From Alectoria sarmentosa (lineage: Eukaryota; Ascomycota; Lecanoromycetes; Lecanorales; Parmeliaceae), in assembly GCA_009733775.1 (NCBI GenBank), contig WOGZ01000323.1:1-37308 (forward strand): a DNA stretch of 37,308 bases. Reading direction: 5' to 3'. The notes under the pieces are model-generated. The model saw only the letters and a program-made list of their open reading frames with translations. It was not told the DNA's origin and made no database searches. Shown here one piece after another: positions 10,054 to 21,540 of the stretch (position 1 is the stretch's first letter; every line of letters begins with the position of its first letter). The position numbers were made by a program, and so were the translations under genes.

Positions 10054-13000
10054 ATGGCTTTGCAGAATGGAGGGATTGAGGGTGCCGACACGCCAAGCCA
10101 GCCTCCAACTGAATCAAACAGCTCCAGCGTCAATGGCTCCCCTACGGCCACAGCGGCTACCCCGGCCGCTTCGACTTTGTCAGACTCTTCAATCAGCGAA
10201 GAGCCAAAGAAAGATCGCGATGATCCGGAAACACCTAACGTTGAAGTACCCTGTCAAGACCCGTCGGATTCGGCAGGAGCCCGATCTCGAAGTCCTCGAC
10301 CTGGTCCCGCTCGGAGGCGCTCAGTTTCAGACGATTCGAGTGACTCAGACGAATCGCTTGAAGGTAGAATCTTGAGAGCTCCCAAGCAGAGACGGAATAT
10401 GACCCGTTATGCCCTACTGATGGAAGACCGTGTGAAGGCTCTAGAGTCAAAGGTCAGGTCTTTGGAAGGGGACAAAAAGCCATCTCAAAGCTCATCTGTT
10501 CATACCACCGCTGTGAAGAAGGACCCTCTTGAGAAATTCAAACTGCTCAACAGCATCAATAGGGTCAGCGACACGGACTATAAGAAAAAGGATCAACGTC
10601 ACGTTATCGATGTATTGGTTAGTGACAATATGGATGTTGTTCTAGACAAAGACCACCAATCAGATACACCTGGTACGCAGAAGCCAGCGAGTCGTCTCGT
10701 GGACACGACGACAACAACCATACCAGAACGTATCAGGATCAACTGTGGTCGCCTTCTTGTAGAGCTCGATGGTGTTACGGAACAGGAAACAGAAAACGTA
10801 TTTTTGGCGCCGTTTACCTTCTTTGCCACTTATGAGCAAAAAATAAGGGAGCACGTCGCGGTGTTGGAAAAGAAGAGCCGCGGAGAAGATGTGGCTATAG
10901 ATTCTGGAGATGGTACTGAGGAAGCATCAGCGATCGACACGGACAAAAAGACGCCTGAACAAAGCCAGCAACAGCCTCAGACTTCTGGGGACGCTGTCAA
11001 TGATGCTGAATCAGAGAAACCTCCCAACGCTGACATCGAGAGTCAGACTGGTGGGAAGAGCGCAGAGGCTGCAAATTGTGCCGAGACTACGCATGGCCTT
11101 GATCAGGATGAAGAAGAGGAAATTGACGAGGGCGATCTTCTTGGTGAGGATATTCTGGCTGTCGTCGAGGATTGCCAGGTTAGTAGACATAAAGCGGTGA
11201 AAGCTTTGAAAAAGGAAGGATTTTCATGGTATCGGGCATGTACAGAATTGCGAAGGTCGATGACGAAAGAAGAGCTCAAGCGTGCCGAAGCTTCAAAAGC
11301 TACATTTCTTCTCCAGTCCTGGAAAACAATGATTGCTGTCATGGACAACGACCTCAGACCAAAAATGGAACTGTGTTCCAGAATAAGCAAGAAAACGTTG
11401 AAAGAAATTTCATACGAGGACTTAGGCTATCTCTTCAAACCGGGTGATGTGGTTCTGGCATCTGAGGATCAACGACTTCAGGCTCTTGCCGTCCTAGCCA
11501 CTACGGGTGGGCGAAAGCTGTTGCACGACTCGCAAGTGAGAAGGCCTACTGGCGATGAGGAACCCGAATCTTTTTTTCACACATCGGGGGGGCACAGTCC
11601 TTTCGTAGTCGACTGCTTCTACTATGACTTTGACGGAACGAACTTTGGTGCAATATTGAGAAGCATTACAATTCCCAAATATGAGGGTAGGACACCTGTG
11701 AATCGTTTGGCCGTCTATCCGGAATCGCTTAGTGGCGATGCGAATCGGGATCTGAAATTGGTTTTGGCAGAGCGTGGCAGGAAATTCGTCCAACTATGCT
11801 CTCTGTCAACGATCGCGCACCGGACGTATACAGGACGGACATTGGATGACCCGCCTGAAGAGGTTGATAGTCAAGTTATCATTGATTGTCACATGGCAGC
11901 GATCGTTCCTTCCGACCAGCGCCCGGACAAGGCGCAATGGATGCCAACCCTGGGTATGACCCAGCCTACTGAGCCAGATGAAAGAGAGGTTAGCGAAGTA
12001 CACGCCGACTGTCATCGTCAGGAGTGCGGGATTTGTAACAATCCTAGGACCAACTATGTCTTCAACCATCAGAAGTTCGCCCGTCAGCAAAGCAAGGAAT
12101 ATGTAACAAGCGAAGAGATTGTGAATCGCCCATTTGGAGAAGGAGAACTCCGTGAGCATCAATTCATGCTACTTCCGTACCGTGTATTCGGTTTCGTGCT
12201 TCGAAGTCGGAAATGGGGTAAGAACTCCTTAAAGCGAGCATGAATGAGTCAATCATTAACATATCCGGGGCAGCACGTCTAGACATTGATAAGATCAGCG
12301 ATATCACGCCACCTGAGCACGACAACTTTCAAAAGCTTGTCTTGCCTGAGGGTCACCAAGACATTGTCCAAGCATTAGTCGAAACCCATTTCAAGCAATC
12401 GTCGGGGGAGACTGAGAAGTCGAAAGTCCAGCACAATGTAGACCTAGTTCGAGGAAAAGGTAAAGGGCTGATCATCTTGCTCCATGGTGCGCCAGGGGTC
12501 GGAAAAACTTCCACTGCGGAGTGTGTGGCGGAATTTACGCGTCGGCCATTGTTTTCCATGACCTGCGGCGATATTGGCGAAAGCGCAGGCGAGGTGGAAT
12601 CTAACCTTGACAGGTGCTTTCAGTTGGCCCACAAATGGGGTTGTGTGTTGCTGCTCGACGAAGCTGATGTATTTCTGGCTAAGAGAGACAGAACGGACCT
12701 GAAACGGAATGCTTTAGTCTCAGGTGGGATCAAATGTTGGGACCACGTCTGGCATCATTGCTAACGACATCAGTCTTTTTGAGAGTCCTGGAATACTACG
12801 CTGGTATTCTTTTTCTCACCACCAACAGAGTCGGTACCTTCGACGACGCATTTAAATCTCGCATCCACGTGAGCCTATACTACCCTGAGCTCAAACTGAC
12901 GCCAACCCTCAAAGTGTGGAGAATGAACCTGGCTCGTACACGCGAGAACCTCAAACATGTCGACATCGAAGAAGACGAGATCATGGAGTTCGCCGAGAAA

Positions 13001-13423
13001 CAGTATAAAAAGGCAAAAAAGGAAGATACGGGCCGATGGAACGGACGCCAAATCCGCAACGCATTCCAAACCGCTATTGCTCTCGCCGAGTGGGATCTGA
13101 AGATTGAGAAAACAAAGACGGCCAAGCTGACCAGGGCACGGTTCGAGAAAGTGGAGAAGGCATCGCGCGAGTTTGATAAGTACCTCAAGGACACGCATGG
13201 TGGGGCGAACGAGGGTGAGCGAGCGCAGCATTTGAACGAGAGGCTGGAGAATTGGGATGTCAGTACGCCAAAATCGAAGGCACGCAAGAAGGGCAAGGTC
13301 GGGAAGAATCGGGACAGAGATTCTTCGGATGAGGAAGACACGCCGAAGAAAAAGAAGAAGGGGAAGAAGGGGAAAGACTCGGAGGAAGACAGCGAGGAAG
13401 ATGGGAATGATTCGGAAGAATGA
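10054..13423 (+). CDS. Large AAA+ ATPase with fungal N-terminal domain (DUF7025-type) and charged C-terminal tail, 1087 aa
   Basis: Three exons, 10054-12217, 12274-12723 and 12774-13423, give 1087 residues; the introns are 56 and 50 bp with GT..AG ends. The first ATG giving MALQNGG is preferred; the open frame upstream has no other ATG. The N-terminal 400 residues are Ser/Glu-rich and probably disordered. The middle (about 430-720) has SYEDLGYLFKPGDVV and LPYRVFGFVLRSRKW, typical of the fungal domain preceding this AAA module (Pfam DUF7025, name from memory). The AAA core has Walker A GAPGVGKT (793-800), Walker B VLLLDEADVFL (846-856), sensor GILFLTTNR (882-890) and arginine-finger region SRIHVSLYYP. 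The lid follows, then a tail of alternating Lys-rich and Asp/Glu/Ser-rich blocks, possibly a nuclear-localisation or nucleic-acid-contact segment. The role of this family is unknown; remodelling of a protein substrate is inferred from the fold. Confidence 0.9.
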
Positions 13424-13883
13424 GAAGGTCTCAATGCGGCGAGATGACGCCACAGAAACCGAAGACTCTCCTTCTTGAGCTCGACATTTGTGAAGGGCAA
13501 AAATTGAACGGCTATACAACGGTAAGACGATGACATGAATGAAATAAGAGCAAACAGGAGCATCATAATGCCGCCTTTACTCCCGAATCCTTTCCCGTTA
13601 GCACTCCTCCGCGCCAACACCCATATCAAGAGCAAGTAAGCCACTCACTCGAAAAAGCTTCAAGTCTAGTACTGACAATTTGGCTCGCGTCGCTACCCTT
13701 TTTCCTCCCTCCAACCACCAAGAAATCATCTTTAGTGCCGTTTTTCCACTTCTTCCTCCCCTCCCTACCCTGCTCTTCTCTTCCAGCACAAGCCCTCCTC
13801 ACGATCAGAAGACGACCGAGCGAGCAAGCAAGCAGCGTTTTCTCTTATTCAAATAGCACCCGCAATGCGCAGTAAAATCCAGA

Positions 13884-13910
13884 TGTGTGTGTGTGTGTGT
13901 GTGTTGTGTG
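13884..13910. repeat. (TG)n microsatellite
   Basis: About ten uninterrupted TG units followed by an interrupted TTGTGTG. It is the left-most tract of the microsatellite island. Confidence 0.9.
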
Positions 13911-14719
13911 TCGACGCACTCCAGCGCCCGAGGCGGTAAGCTCATTCATTCTCAGGGCGAGCACGAATTCGAAAACGCCAAGCTTAGTAGACGCTTTACC
14001 TTCTCACGTGCTGTTTATCCGCTCAGCCATGCAGCCACTGACTCACTACTGCATTTTTAAAATGTGGGGGGTTTAGGTTTCGGCTGATCTATCATATAAG
14101 AGGCAGTGCTCACCGACCGTCCTCGTTGCGGAGATCGGGCAGACACTTTGCGATTCTAGATTAGCAGATGTGGACGAATTGTCCGCTGCTCTGCCGACGG
14201 TTGTGAAAGGCGCTTTTGTGGGGGGGGGAGGGATTTCCCAAGGTAGAGATGGGAAATGCCAGAATACTGCCGACCTTTGCCTTTTTTTTTTTTTTCTCCA
14301 CTCCACGTCCATATGCCCAGGTGTCCTCATCTTACGAATAAAGCCGGCACCGGCACAGAACACCCTCGTCCTTCCTTCTTCCGCAGGAACCGACCGGAAA
14401 AGAAAGCCTCGTCCACCCCGGTCCTGGTTGATTTCCGGCAGCACCATCGCAAGGATATCACGGCCTGTCACACCCTTCCATCTACCACTGCAAACGCGCG
14501 CCCCGGGAGGTCTTTTCAATATGTTGTACAAACCAACCAAGGTAGCCTTCGAGCAAGAGCTCCTCTTTCGATGTATCTGGATGGGTCCTGGCCATTCATT
14601 CCCATCCTAGCACAAACCAATTCGTTTGTCCCATCGGTTCAAAAAAAAAAAGTTGGAACATTTCTCCCTAGAGTACATCACCGGCTAGCTACATGGGCAG
14701 ATTCTATGGGGGTTTTCTT

Positions 14720-14758
14720 TCTTCTTCTTCTTCTTCTTCTTCTTCTTCTTCTTCTTCT
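14720..14758. repeat. (TTC)n microsatellite
   Basis: About thirteen TTC/CTT units in a row. In one frame it would encode poly-Leu, which produces a spurious open frame. Confidence 0.9.
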
Positions 14759-14826
14759 CGTGATCGATTTAATTGACAAAACAATTCAAACGTTTTACTT
14801 TACATAAGTATTAGTACTCCAGATTA

Positions 14827-14915
14827 CAACAAACAAACAAACAAACTAACAAACAAACAAATGACGACGACGATGTATGTATGTATATATGTATGTATAT
14901 ATATATGCATATAAG
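14827..14915. repeat. Compound microsatellite: (CAAA)n then (GTAT)n/(TA)n
   Basis: A run of ACAA/CAAA units at 14827-14862 is followed, after a short GACGAC segment, by GTAT and TA units up to about 14915. Confidence 0.85.
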
Positions 14916-15073
14916 CAAGCCGGCAGTTTTCTTTCTCCTCCCCGATGAGTGCCAGCCCAACATGATACATCCAGTATCGCAAAAACGCAACCCCGTACCC
15001 AGAACAAAAAATCCCCCCAATTCAATTCAACACCATATCCATATCCTCGTCGTCCCTTGGACGCCGCCATCGG

Positions 15074-15093
15074 CATCATCATCATCATCATCG
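15074..15093. repeat. (ATC)n microsatellite
   Basis: Six to seven ATC units, followed about 20 bp later by a short ATCC-type tract near 15113-15131. Confidence 0.8.
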
Positions 15094-15300
15094 CTCGCGC
15101 CCGGTAATCACATCTATCCATCCATTCATCCAGCGAAATTCTAAACCGGCATCAACTCACCAGCTTCACAACCTCGCTCAACCCCATCCCCCACTAGAAC
15201 CCTTTCCCCTCCCTCCATCCCTCCCTCGGCTGCGAAGATTATTCTCACACCACGCTCTTTTCGCAAACGATTGGGTTCGCGCTTCCTTCCTTCTGGCACA

Positions 15301-15325
15301 GGGTAGAGGGTAGAGGGTAGAGTGT
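15301..15325. repeat. (GGGTAGA)n short tandem repeat
   Basis: About three heptamer units GGGTAGA, the last one altered. The unit resembles but is not the common fungal telomere repeat TTAGGG, so I do not read it as an interstitial telomere. Confidence 0.7.
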
Positions 15326-15366
15326 AGATGAGAAGTTGTTTGAAAGGTGACTGACTAGGTGACGTC

Positions 15367-15541
15367 TTTTTTTTTTTTTTTTTGGGAGAGAGGGGGGGGG
15401 GGGTTGTATGGAGTTGTTTTTTTCGGTGATGTGATAAGATAAGATAAGATAAGATGTTGCTTTTGCTTTTGAATATTATATATACATATATATATATAAG
15501 CCACTAGAAACCCATCGCCAACCCCCCCCCCCCCTCCCCCC
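15367..15541. repeat. Cluster of homopolymer and short tracts: T, G, (GATAA)n, (TA)n, C
   Basis: Within 175 bp there are a T run of about 17, a G run of about 12, five GATAA units at 15432-15454, a TA tract and an almost pure C run near 15522-15541. The GATA cores are simply part of the pentamer repeat. Confidence 0.8.
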
Positions 15542-15634
15542 CCTTCTTCTCTGTAATCAGTCATGCATGCATGCACAAAACCCAATTACCAAACCCTTGC
15601 ACTGCACTGCCTCCCTGCCTGCCTGCTAGCTTTA

Positions 15635-15670
15635 TTCCTATCCTATCCTATCCTATCCTATCCTATCCTA
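15635..15670. repeat. (TATCC)n pentanucleotide repeat
   Basis: Seven uninterrupted TATCC units. Confidence 0.9.
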
Positions 15671-15692
15671 CTATCATCGATTCGTCAATGTA

Positions 15693-15775
15693 TCCATTTC
15701 AAGTGTGCCTGATAAAGATCAATTCATCCATTTCAAGTGTTTCGGATAAAGACCAATTCAAGTGTTTCCGATACG
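15693..15775. repeat. 34-bp tandem repeat, about 2.4 copies
   Basis: Copy 1 at 15693-15726 and copy 2 at 15727-15760 both begin TCCATTTCAAGTGT and end CAATTCA with a few substitutions between; a partial third copy (AGTGTTTCCGATACG) follows to 15775. It is longer in unit than the surrounding microsatellites. Confidence 0.85.
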
Positions 15776-15828
15776 AGTAAAGGTTACGAAATGCGTATTA
15801 GATTCTACACACGCGCGGGTATATATGT

Positions 15829-15946
15829 TTGTATGTATGTATGTATGTATGTATGTATGTATGTAGTTACTGTTGCTGTTGTATTTAGTGTAGAGAGAGA
15901 GAGATATGCCTTTGCCTTTACAACCTGGGCTGGGCTGGGCTGGGCT
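15829..15946. repeat. (GTAT)n, (GA)n and (GGGCT)n tracts
   Basis: About nine GTAT units at 15829-15864, a short GA run near 15892-15904 and four GGGCT units at 15926-15946. Confidence 0.85.
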
Positions 15947-16383
15947 GTGGCAGGTTTCTGAAAGCCGAGTGAGTACGAGGGCGACATATGGAGAGTTTTC
16001 GAGGACGAGGGTGGAGTGGGGGGGGAGGTTTGGTGAGTAAAGACATGGGAAAAGGGAGGGGGGGTGAGTGAGTAGGGACAGGGGAGAGAAGAGGGGGGTG
16101 GGATGATGCATGCGCGTTAGGAATGAAGGCATATGATATATGCCGAATGCAAAAAAAACTTGTATCTGAACCACATTGATAAGAAAGTGGCGATTTTGAT
16201 TTGGGATTTCTGCGGTTGGGATTGGGAGTACTATCTCCGCTCTTCGTTATTGATGCTTCCGTTATTGCGCTCGTGATCAGGGGGGGGGGCCGGGTCTGGT
16301 TTAGCGAAATCACATTTCAGGTACCAGAGACGGTGTGTGTGTATATACATTACTGCTTTGGTTACGGACATGCGCAACGATGG

Positions 16384-17726
16384 CTAGATTTCCACCGAGT
16401 CCTCCATTCGGTAGAACCCATCTCCGTTCCCAGACATCCTCGGTTTGCCATAACTCGACGCTGGGCCCAGAGCCTGCATCCGCACCGTCACGTCGCCACC
16501 TTTGCTTGGTGTCGAGTCTGTCAGCTTGCGTCTGAGATAGGGTTTTCCGATAGCGCCCGGCCTCGTCATCCTGGCGGCAGAAGACCCGGACGGGGAGGAA
16601 TGGATGCGAAAGATCCAGTTGAATAGGGGACGGTAGGTGATGGTGGAGGCGCACACGATGGCGACGGAGATCTCCACAATGGACCAGATGGAGGCGTCGT
16701 TGTCGGACCATCCGGGGTCGAGGAAGGAGAAGCTGTTCAGCTTGAAGATGCGGTAGATCGAGACGATGGTGACGCTGTCGGCGGTTAGCGCCTGGTCAGT
16801 AAGGTTCTGAGAACGTTTCTGTCAGGGGATAATGTCACGAACAAGCCACCGATACTGAAGATGCCGATCAATTCAATCTTGGTGTCCCTGCGTATCTGTA
16901 GGTTCCACAATTGCGGTAATGGTGCGAACAGAAGGGCAAAGTCCGTCAACACGTTCATAGAGCCCATCACTATATACACCAACTTGATCTGAATGCAGTC
17001 GACATCAAGGGTCGGGTCCCACGCTCCTTTGATGGGTCTGCATTGAAAAATGGTGGTGAGGGTTGTTATTGCGGTGTACGTCGACACGAAGATGCCGATG
17101 GTCCAGAGGAAGTGTCTGAATTTCCGATCGGGGAAAATTCGACCGAAAAGTAGAAGGGTACTGATCTTGACGGCGGCGATAGTGGGAGGATAACTCAACT
17201 CTGCCGCGAAGAGAGCCTGGTATCTCGGTGTCAAGAAGCACATATGGCAGATCACGCAATGGAAAGTATACCTTGGCAAAATTGAGCGGATCAGTGTCAG
17301 TCATGAGTATTTCGTGCCGGCCGGCTCCGTATTTGAAGGTGCCTGAGAAGATGCTTGGTCAGAATGCCCAGAGTTGATGCATCCACCGAGAAAGAGTGCG
17401 TTTTACATAGATTAGCCGCCGTGGAGAAAGCAACGGCGAGAACCTATGTGATGGTCAGTGGGCTGCGAGGAGTCAATAAGTCATAGATAGGAGCAATGCC
17501 CTACAAAAGCCAGGACCATGACCCAGTCATCTGCTCCGTATGGTGTTCGGCCCATACGCCTTGACACAAAGCGCATGATGATTGCGATGATGGCCATGGG
17601 GAGGCATATGGCGTAAGCGGCGGCTGTGGACGCGTCTTTACTGTCGTTGACGTGTAATAGCTGGTACCGGGCTTCAGCAGGAGGCAAGCTATTGTATATA
17701 GCCCAATTGATCTGTTGTGGAGCCAT
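16384..17726 (-). CDS. Seven-helix integral membrane protein, fungal rhodopsin domain (PTH11/SAT4-like), 371 aa
   Basis: Five exons on the minus strand close in phase: 17726-17505, 17443-17407, 17342-17272, 17216-16839 and 16791-16384. Seven hydrophobic segments are visible: AAYAICLPMAIIAIIMRFV, WVMVLAFVLAVAFSTAANL, the PTIAAVKISTLLLFGRIF helix, FLWTIGIFVSTYTAITTL, LVYIVMGSMNVLTDFALLF, the IELIGIFSIGGLF segment, and SIWSIVEISVAIVCASTITY. Family hallmarks include YGADDWVM after helix 1, KYGAGRHE in the first outer loop, the FQCRPIKGAWD/VDC cysteine pair, and the final IWSIVEISVAIVCAS..YRPLFNW. The C-terminal tail (about 85 residues) is cytosolic and Ser/Arg-rich. Members are probable receptor-like or transport-associated proteins of the fungal plasma membrane; the ligand is unknown. 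A second in-frame ATG at 17777 would add 17 residues; the internal start is preferred by family alignment. Confidence 0.86.
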
Positions 17727-20700
17727 TTTGACGTGTCGCAATGGCTGTCCTTTCAAGGAGACTGTAGGTACGAGCAAGTTGTACCGATAATTGAGGTAGT
17801 ATTTAATACCCTGTGGCTCGGCTTGGCAATTCCTGCCCCACCATACCTACCTTCCTTCTTTGCCTGCTACGCCACCGGGCGGTCGATAGATGCATGGTGG
17901 TTGTGGTACTCGTGCGGCCGAGTCCGACCTCTGGTTCACGAGCCGATGAGATATTGGCAGCCCCGGAAGTAGCATACAAATCGTCTCCAAATTGAGGATG
18001 AGGAAAATAGGATATGCCTGTCCAAAATGTCCATTCGGCATCACCAGCATACTTGTACTCAGCGAATTAAAGCAAGAAGCATTGCACTGAACAAGCTAGA
18101 CTCGATTTGAGTAATCTGATTGACTGAATAGGTAATCTTGCGCACATCGTCATGAATGCGAACGCGTGATTGATAAGGGCGCGCCCACACGAGTGGACAA
18201 GTGGAGATAGGAACGAGACAGATAAGGTCTGAAACGACGGACGGAACTGGCTCCTGGAGATCCCGTGGTCCAATATGACTAATCAGCTACCACCGACAGT
18301 CCTTCTCCCACAACTCCCCTATCATACCACTAAGTCCCCCCCGCGCGCCATCTAAGGTACAAGTTAAGCTTTAGTTCCCATCCACATTTTATGCACCTTA
18401 GCCCCACTCCTTTCCCCTGCAAACTTTGACCAGGGGCTGCCAACCTGGTAGTATCATTATTGTGACAGGCTTCAAAGATTCCCAATTCCTTTCTCCCTTG
18501 AATCATCTCGAGTTGATCATTCAGAACAGCGTGATACTTAAAGTTCGTCATAGATGTTTCCGAGGCAGTACGATAGTAGTAGAGGAGGGACCAGTGTCGC
18601 CAACATCCTTTAATCCCTTGCTGAGCCACATCATTAGCTGCATACACCGCAGTTGTTGATGCATGTGAGAGCGTCTTGTCTTCCTCGATTGCCACCCAAC
18701 CGCATACCACTAGACCGTCGAACCCGATCACAAGCTCCTTGTTCGACTGCTCTGTGCATGTCGGCCACTGGAGTGGTTGTTCATAGCTCGTCCTGCACTA
18801 TAATCGAAAAATTGGCTACCGGTATGAGGACGTCCGGGTACGATGTGAAGGCCGTTGATGTAAATGGTCCCACGCCACACTAGGCCAAATTGGGCCACTA
18901 TGTTGTTGAAGGGCTGGAATCGTGATAGTAGGACCTCCTGAAATGCCCATTTTCTTCAGTGCCCACACATAAAGCTCAAATTTAGTTGCCCGCATCATTT
19001 ATTTCTTGTCTTCTTCCACACTCGCTCAATGAAACGCTCTTGAGTAGACTGCGACTAATGCAGATAACTTCGTTACTGTATCATTGGTCTACAATAACGA
19101 GATAAGGTCTGGCAAGAATACATCAAGTCTCGGACTGAATGACTAATCTTGTACATAAGATTTTGCAACGATGCTTAATCACGGTGAGCATAGACAGGGC
19201 GAGATTCACTAGATTTTTTTGCTCTCGTCATCAAAAGGAAACCCGCAACATTATACTCTAGCAGGCTAGATGAAAGTACTAATAACATCACAATGGGAAA
19301 GAGAAGACAGAGCGGCAAGCCAAAAGGGAAGTCGCGACAGCGAGAAAGCAATACAAGACGGTGCAGCTTAGGATTAATGATGAAGGCAGCTGGCTGATCA
19401 CTTGGTAAGTCCTTTGCTGTAGGGTAGTAAACACACCTAGCAAGCATAGAAGCAATCAATCTTCGACAATTAAACCGGTCGGGTGATCCCGCTAGGACGG
19501 CACCAGATGAACGACAGACTTTGAGAGGGAGCTGTCTCTTGGTGAGGTGACAGTCTTGTGTAACTCGGCCTCTTGGTCGTTTTTTGATCGTCGTGAGCTT
19601 ATTTCTGCGCTGAGATTCCGTCGAAATGCGTATTGTGAAGTCGAGGGAGGCTGAGGTTGTTTTGGTTCGAAAAACATGAAGCGAAACCTTTTGGATGAAA
19701 AGTGAGGTTTTCGATCCTGGCAATCGAAAAACTAAAGACCATCAAAAGGCTGCCAGTCCTCTAGCTGGGTCTGGCAATAAGCCCATCACGCCGATATTTG
19801 CGTTTGCACATAAGCTGTGGTGTATCACATATGCCGAGGGCGGTATTCTGGATATAATATTAGCTGACTCTAGATAAAAGAATAGACTTACTGACTGAGG
19901 AAATCCGTTGGCTACTAGGTCTTAACGCTGAACCTTTGCTGTGGTGGAGTATTTGAGTAGGGATGTGGTGTTGGCGGTGGTGAGGAGACTGGACTGGGTG
20001 GCGATGATAGGGTTGGCTGTGCACCCTGCTGGTGAGATTCCGGATTTAAACCCGGGTACAGGAATGCTGTAGGCGGTGGGAGTACGCTTGAATGAGATTG
20101 TTGGGATGATTGGTCAAATGTAAGAGTGTTTTGCAAACACGAGGGTATGAAAATGGATGAGAGATATGCATTTTGGTGGTTGATAGTAGGTAAGTGGTGG
20201 GCCCTGGCTACAGAAGTCTGCACGAAAAGCCCTCGATATCTGGGCAGGGGGTCACGTGATACCTTTGCGTGCTGTATTATTTGACCGCCTTTTTTCTTCG
20301 AGTGATATTCCTTGTTAAATTGTAGCATGATTGGGCGCATAGCTTCATACTCCACATCTCTCTACCACTCCCTCACTGCGACTCATTTAACTTCCGTCCG
20401 CTGCGGAATGGCTGTCGGCAAAGGGGCCTGCGAAACCCCCCCCCACTCCCCAGCACCATTGGCACTGGCACAATTCACAATCGGCTCATAAAGTAGAAAT
20501 GGCTCTTTCTGCGGGACGTTCCCTTTCTATGAAAGAATAGATAGTCTAGGTAGTCAACCGACCGTCGAGCATTTGCGCCTTCCTTCCTCGTCACTTATTT
20601 CATTCAGCTACTTTTATCAAAGCCCACTTTATGCACATCGAATCTTCGTAAGAAGTGAAAAGTTCCCTCCTCGATACATCAATAATCATCTTATTTTCTT

Positions 20701-20860
20701 CTCCTTCCGTCTGCCCTCTCCACGGCATAATGTGGGACCAAAAGGGTCTTAAATTTTCCAATGAACGGCTTATGCGGCCAATTTTTGGGGACTAGGTACA
20801 ATACACCTGATTAAATAGCATCATCACGCGCACACACCGTCCTTCATCATCCACAATTTT
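17727..20860. other. Gene-poor intergenic region; nothing assignable
   Basis: Several open frames of 60-180 codons are present on both strands (for example around 18330-18731, 19175-19723 and 19915-20355). None has a recognisable domain, a plausible splice partner or a family-like motif. No repeats longer than trivial runs were seen. Confidence 0.5.
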
Positions 20861-21069
20861 CCTCCGTCGGTACTCATCTGCCGTACCGTATATCTCGAGG
20901 CCGTGCTCCCTCCCTCCCACGTCAGCTTCGCTGCAAGCTTCGACCTCATCATCCTGTCATCTTTCCAGCTGAATCACTACAACAGCCTGTTCGAAACCAA
21001 CATGCTCTATCCCCCGTCCCCTCCCCCTCCCCAACCCAATGTAGAGCCCAACCGCACTCAACCAACCTA

Positions 21070-21182
21070 CCATCCATCCATCCATCCATCCATCCATCCA
21101 CCCATCCCATCCCTTCCATCCATCCATCCATCCCATCCCATCCTTTCCTTTCCACCCATCCATCCACCCATCCCTTCCATCT
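21070..21182. repeat. (CATC)n microsatellite block
   Basis: Degenerate CATC/CATCC/CACC units for about 110 bp. The minus strand reads through as Trp-Met-Asp-Gly repeats, explaining several false open frames. Confidence 0.9.
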
Positions 21183-21450
21183 GCCCTTCCCCTGCACTCC
21201 CGCTCACCTCTCTTTCTCTTTCTCTCTCAAGCGGCCCCCCTTCCCCAACCGCGCCAATCCCAACCCCAACCCACCGTCTGCTTCCACCGCGCATAATCCA
21301 TACCCCATGGCCCAGAAGCTACCTCGAGATGCGCACAGCGGCCCGTGCGGGATTGGAATGCAGAGAGAGTGTGCAGACAGCTTCGCTTGCGAGTCGGAGC
21401 GGTGGAAGCGGCGTTCTAGGAGTTGGCTGTGCGGGGTGATGAGGCAAAAG

Positions 21451-21540
21451 AGAGAGAGAGAAAGAGAGAGAGAAGGGAGTTGGGGGGGTAGGCTGAGGGG
21501 TGGTTGGTTGGGATGAGATGGGATGGGATGGGGGGAAGAG
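21451..21540. repeat. (GA)n and (GGGAT)n tracts
   Basis: A GA-rich run near 21451-21475 is followed by G runs and GATGG/GGGAT units near 21512-21540. Together with the CATC block this is a second, smaller simple-repeat patch. Confidence 0.8.

Larger units (their letters stand above)
13424..16383. other. Gene-free, microsatellite-rich intergenic region
   Basis: Between the convergent ends of the AAA ATPase and the rhodopsin-domain gene there are about 3 kb with no credible coding frame. From about 13.88 kb to 16.1 kb it carries at least a dozen simple-sequence tracts of different unit lengths, listed separately where long. Open frames that cross it are repeat translations. Confidence 0.7.

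Noticed and set aside
12875..13644. Minus-strand frames of 214 and 254 codons
   Set aside because: They are antisense to the lid and charged tail of the AAA ATPase; their Ser/Phe- and Leu-rich content is the complement of GAA/AAG codons.
14073..15121. Open frames with poly-Leu, poly-Met or Tyr-Ile-Tyr runs
   Set aside because: They are translations of TTC, ATC and TA microsatellites.
15301..15325. Possible interstitial telomere repeat
   Set aside because: The unit is GGGTAGA, only three copies, and not TTAGGG; it lies among many other simple repeats.
18330..18731. 133-codon minus-strand frame
   Set aside because: No recognisable domain, signal peptide or membrane segment, and no supporting introns.
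19175..19723. 182-codon minus-strand frame with one hydrophobic stretch
   Set aside because: Basic, low-information sequence with no family resemblance; isolated in a long non-coding region, so it cannot be supported without transcript data.
19915..20355. 146-codon Pro/Ser/Gln-rich minus-strand frame
   Set aside because: Composition looks like chance reading of C-rich DNA; no start context or partner exon supports it.
20949..21294. Minus-strand frames with Trp-Met-Asp-Gly repeats
   Set aside because: They arise from the CATC microsatellite read in three frames.
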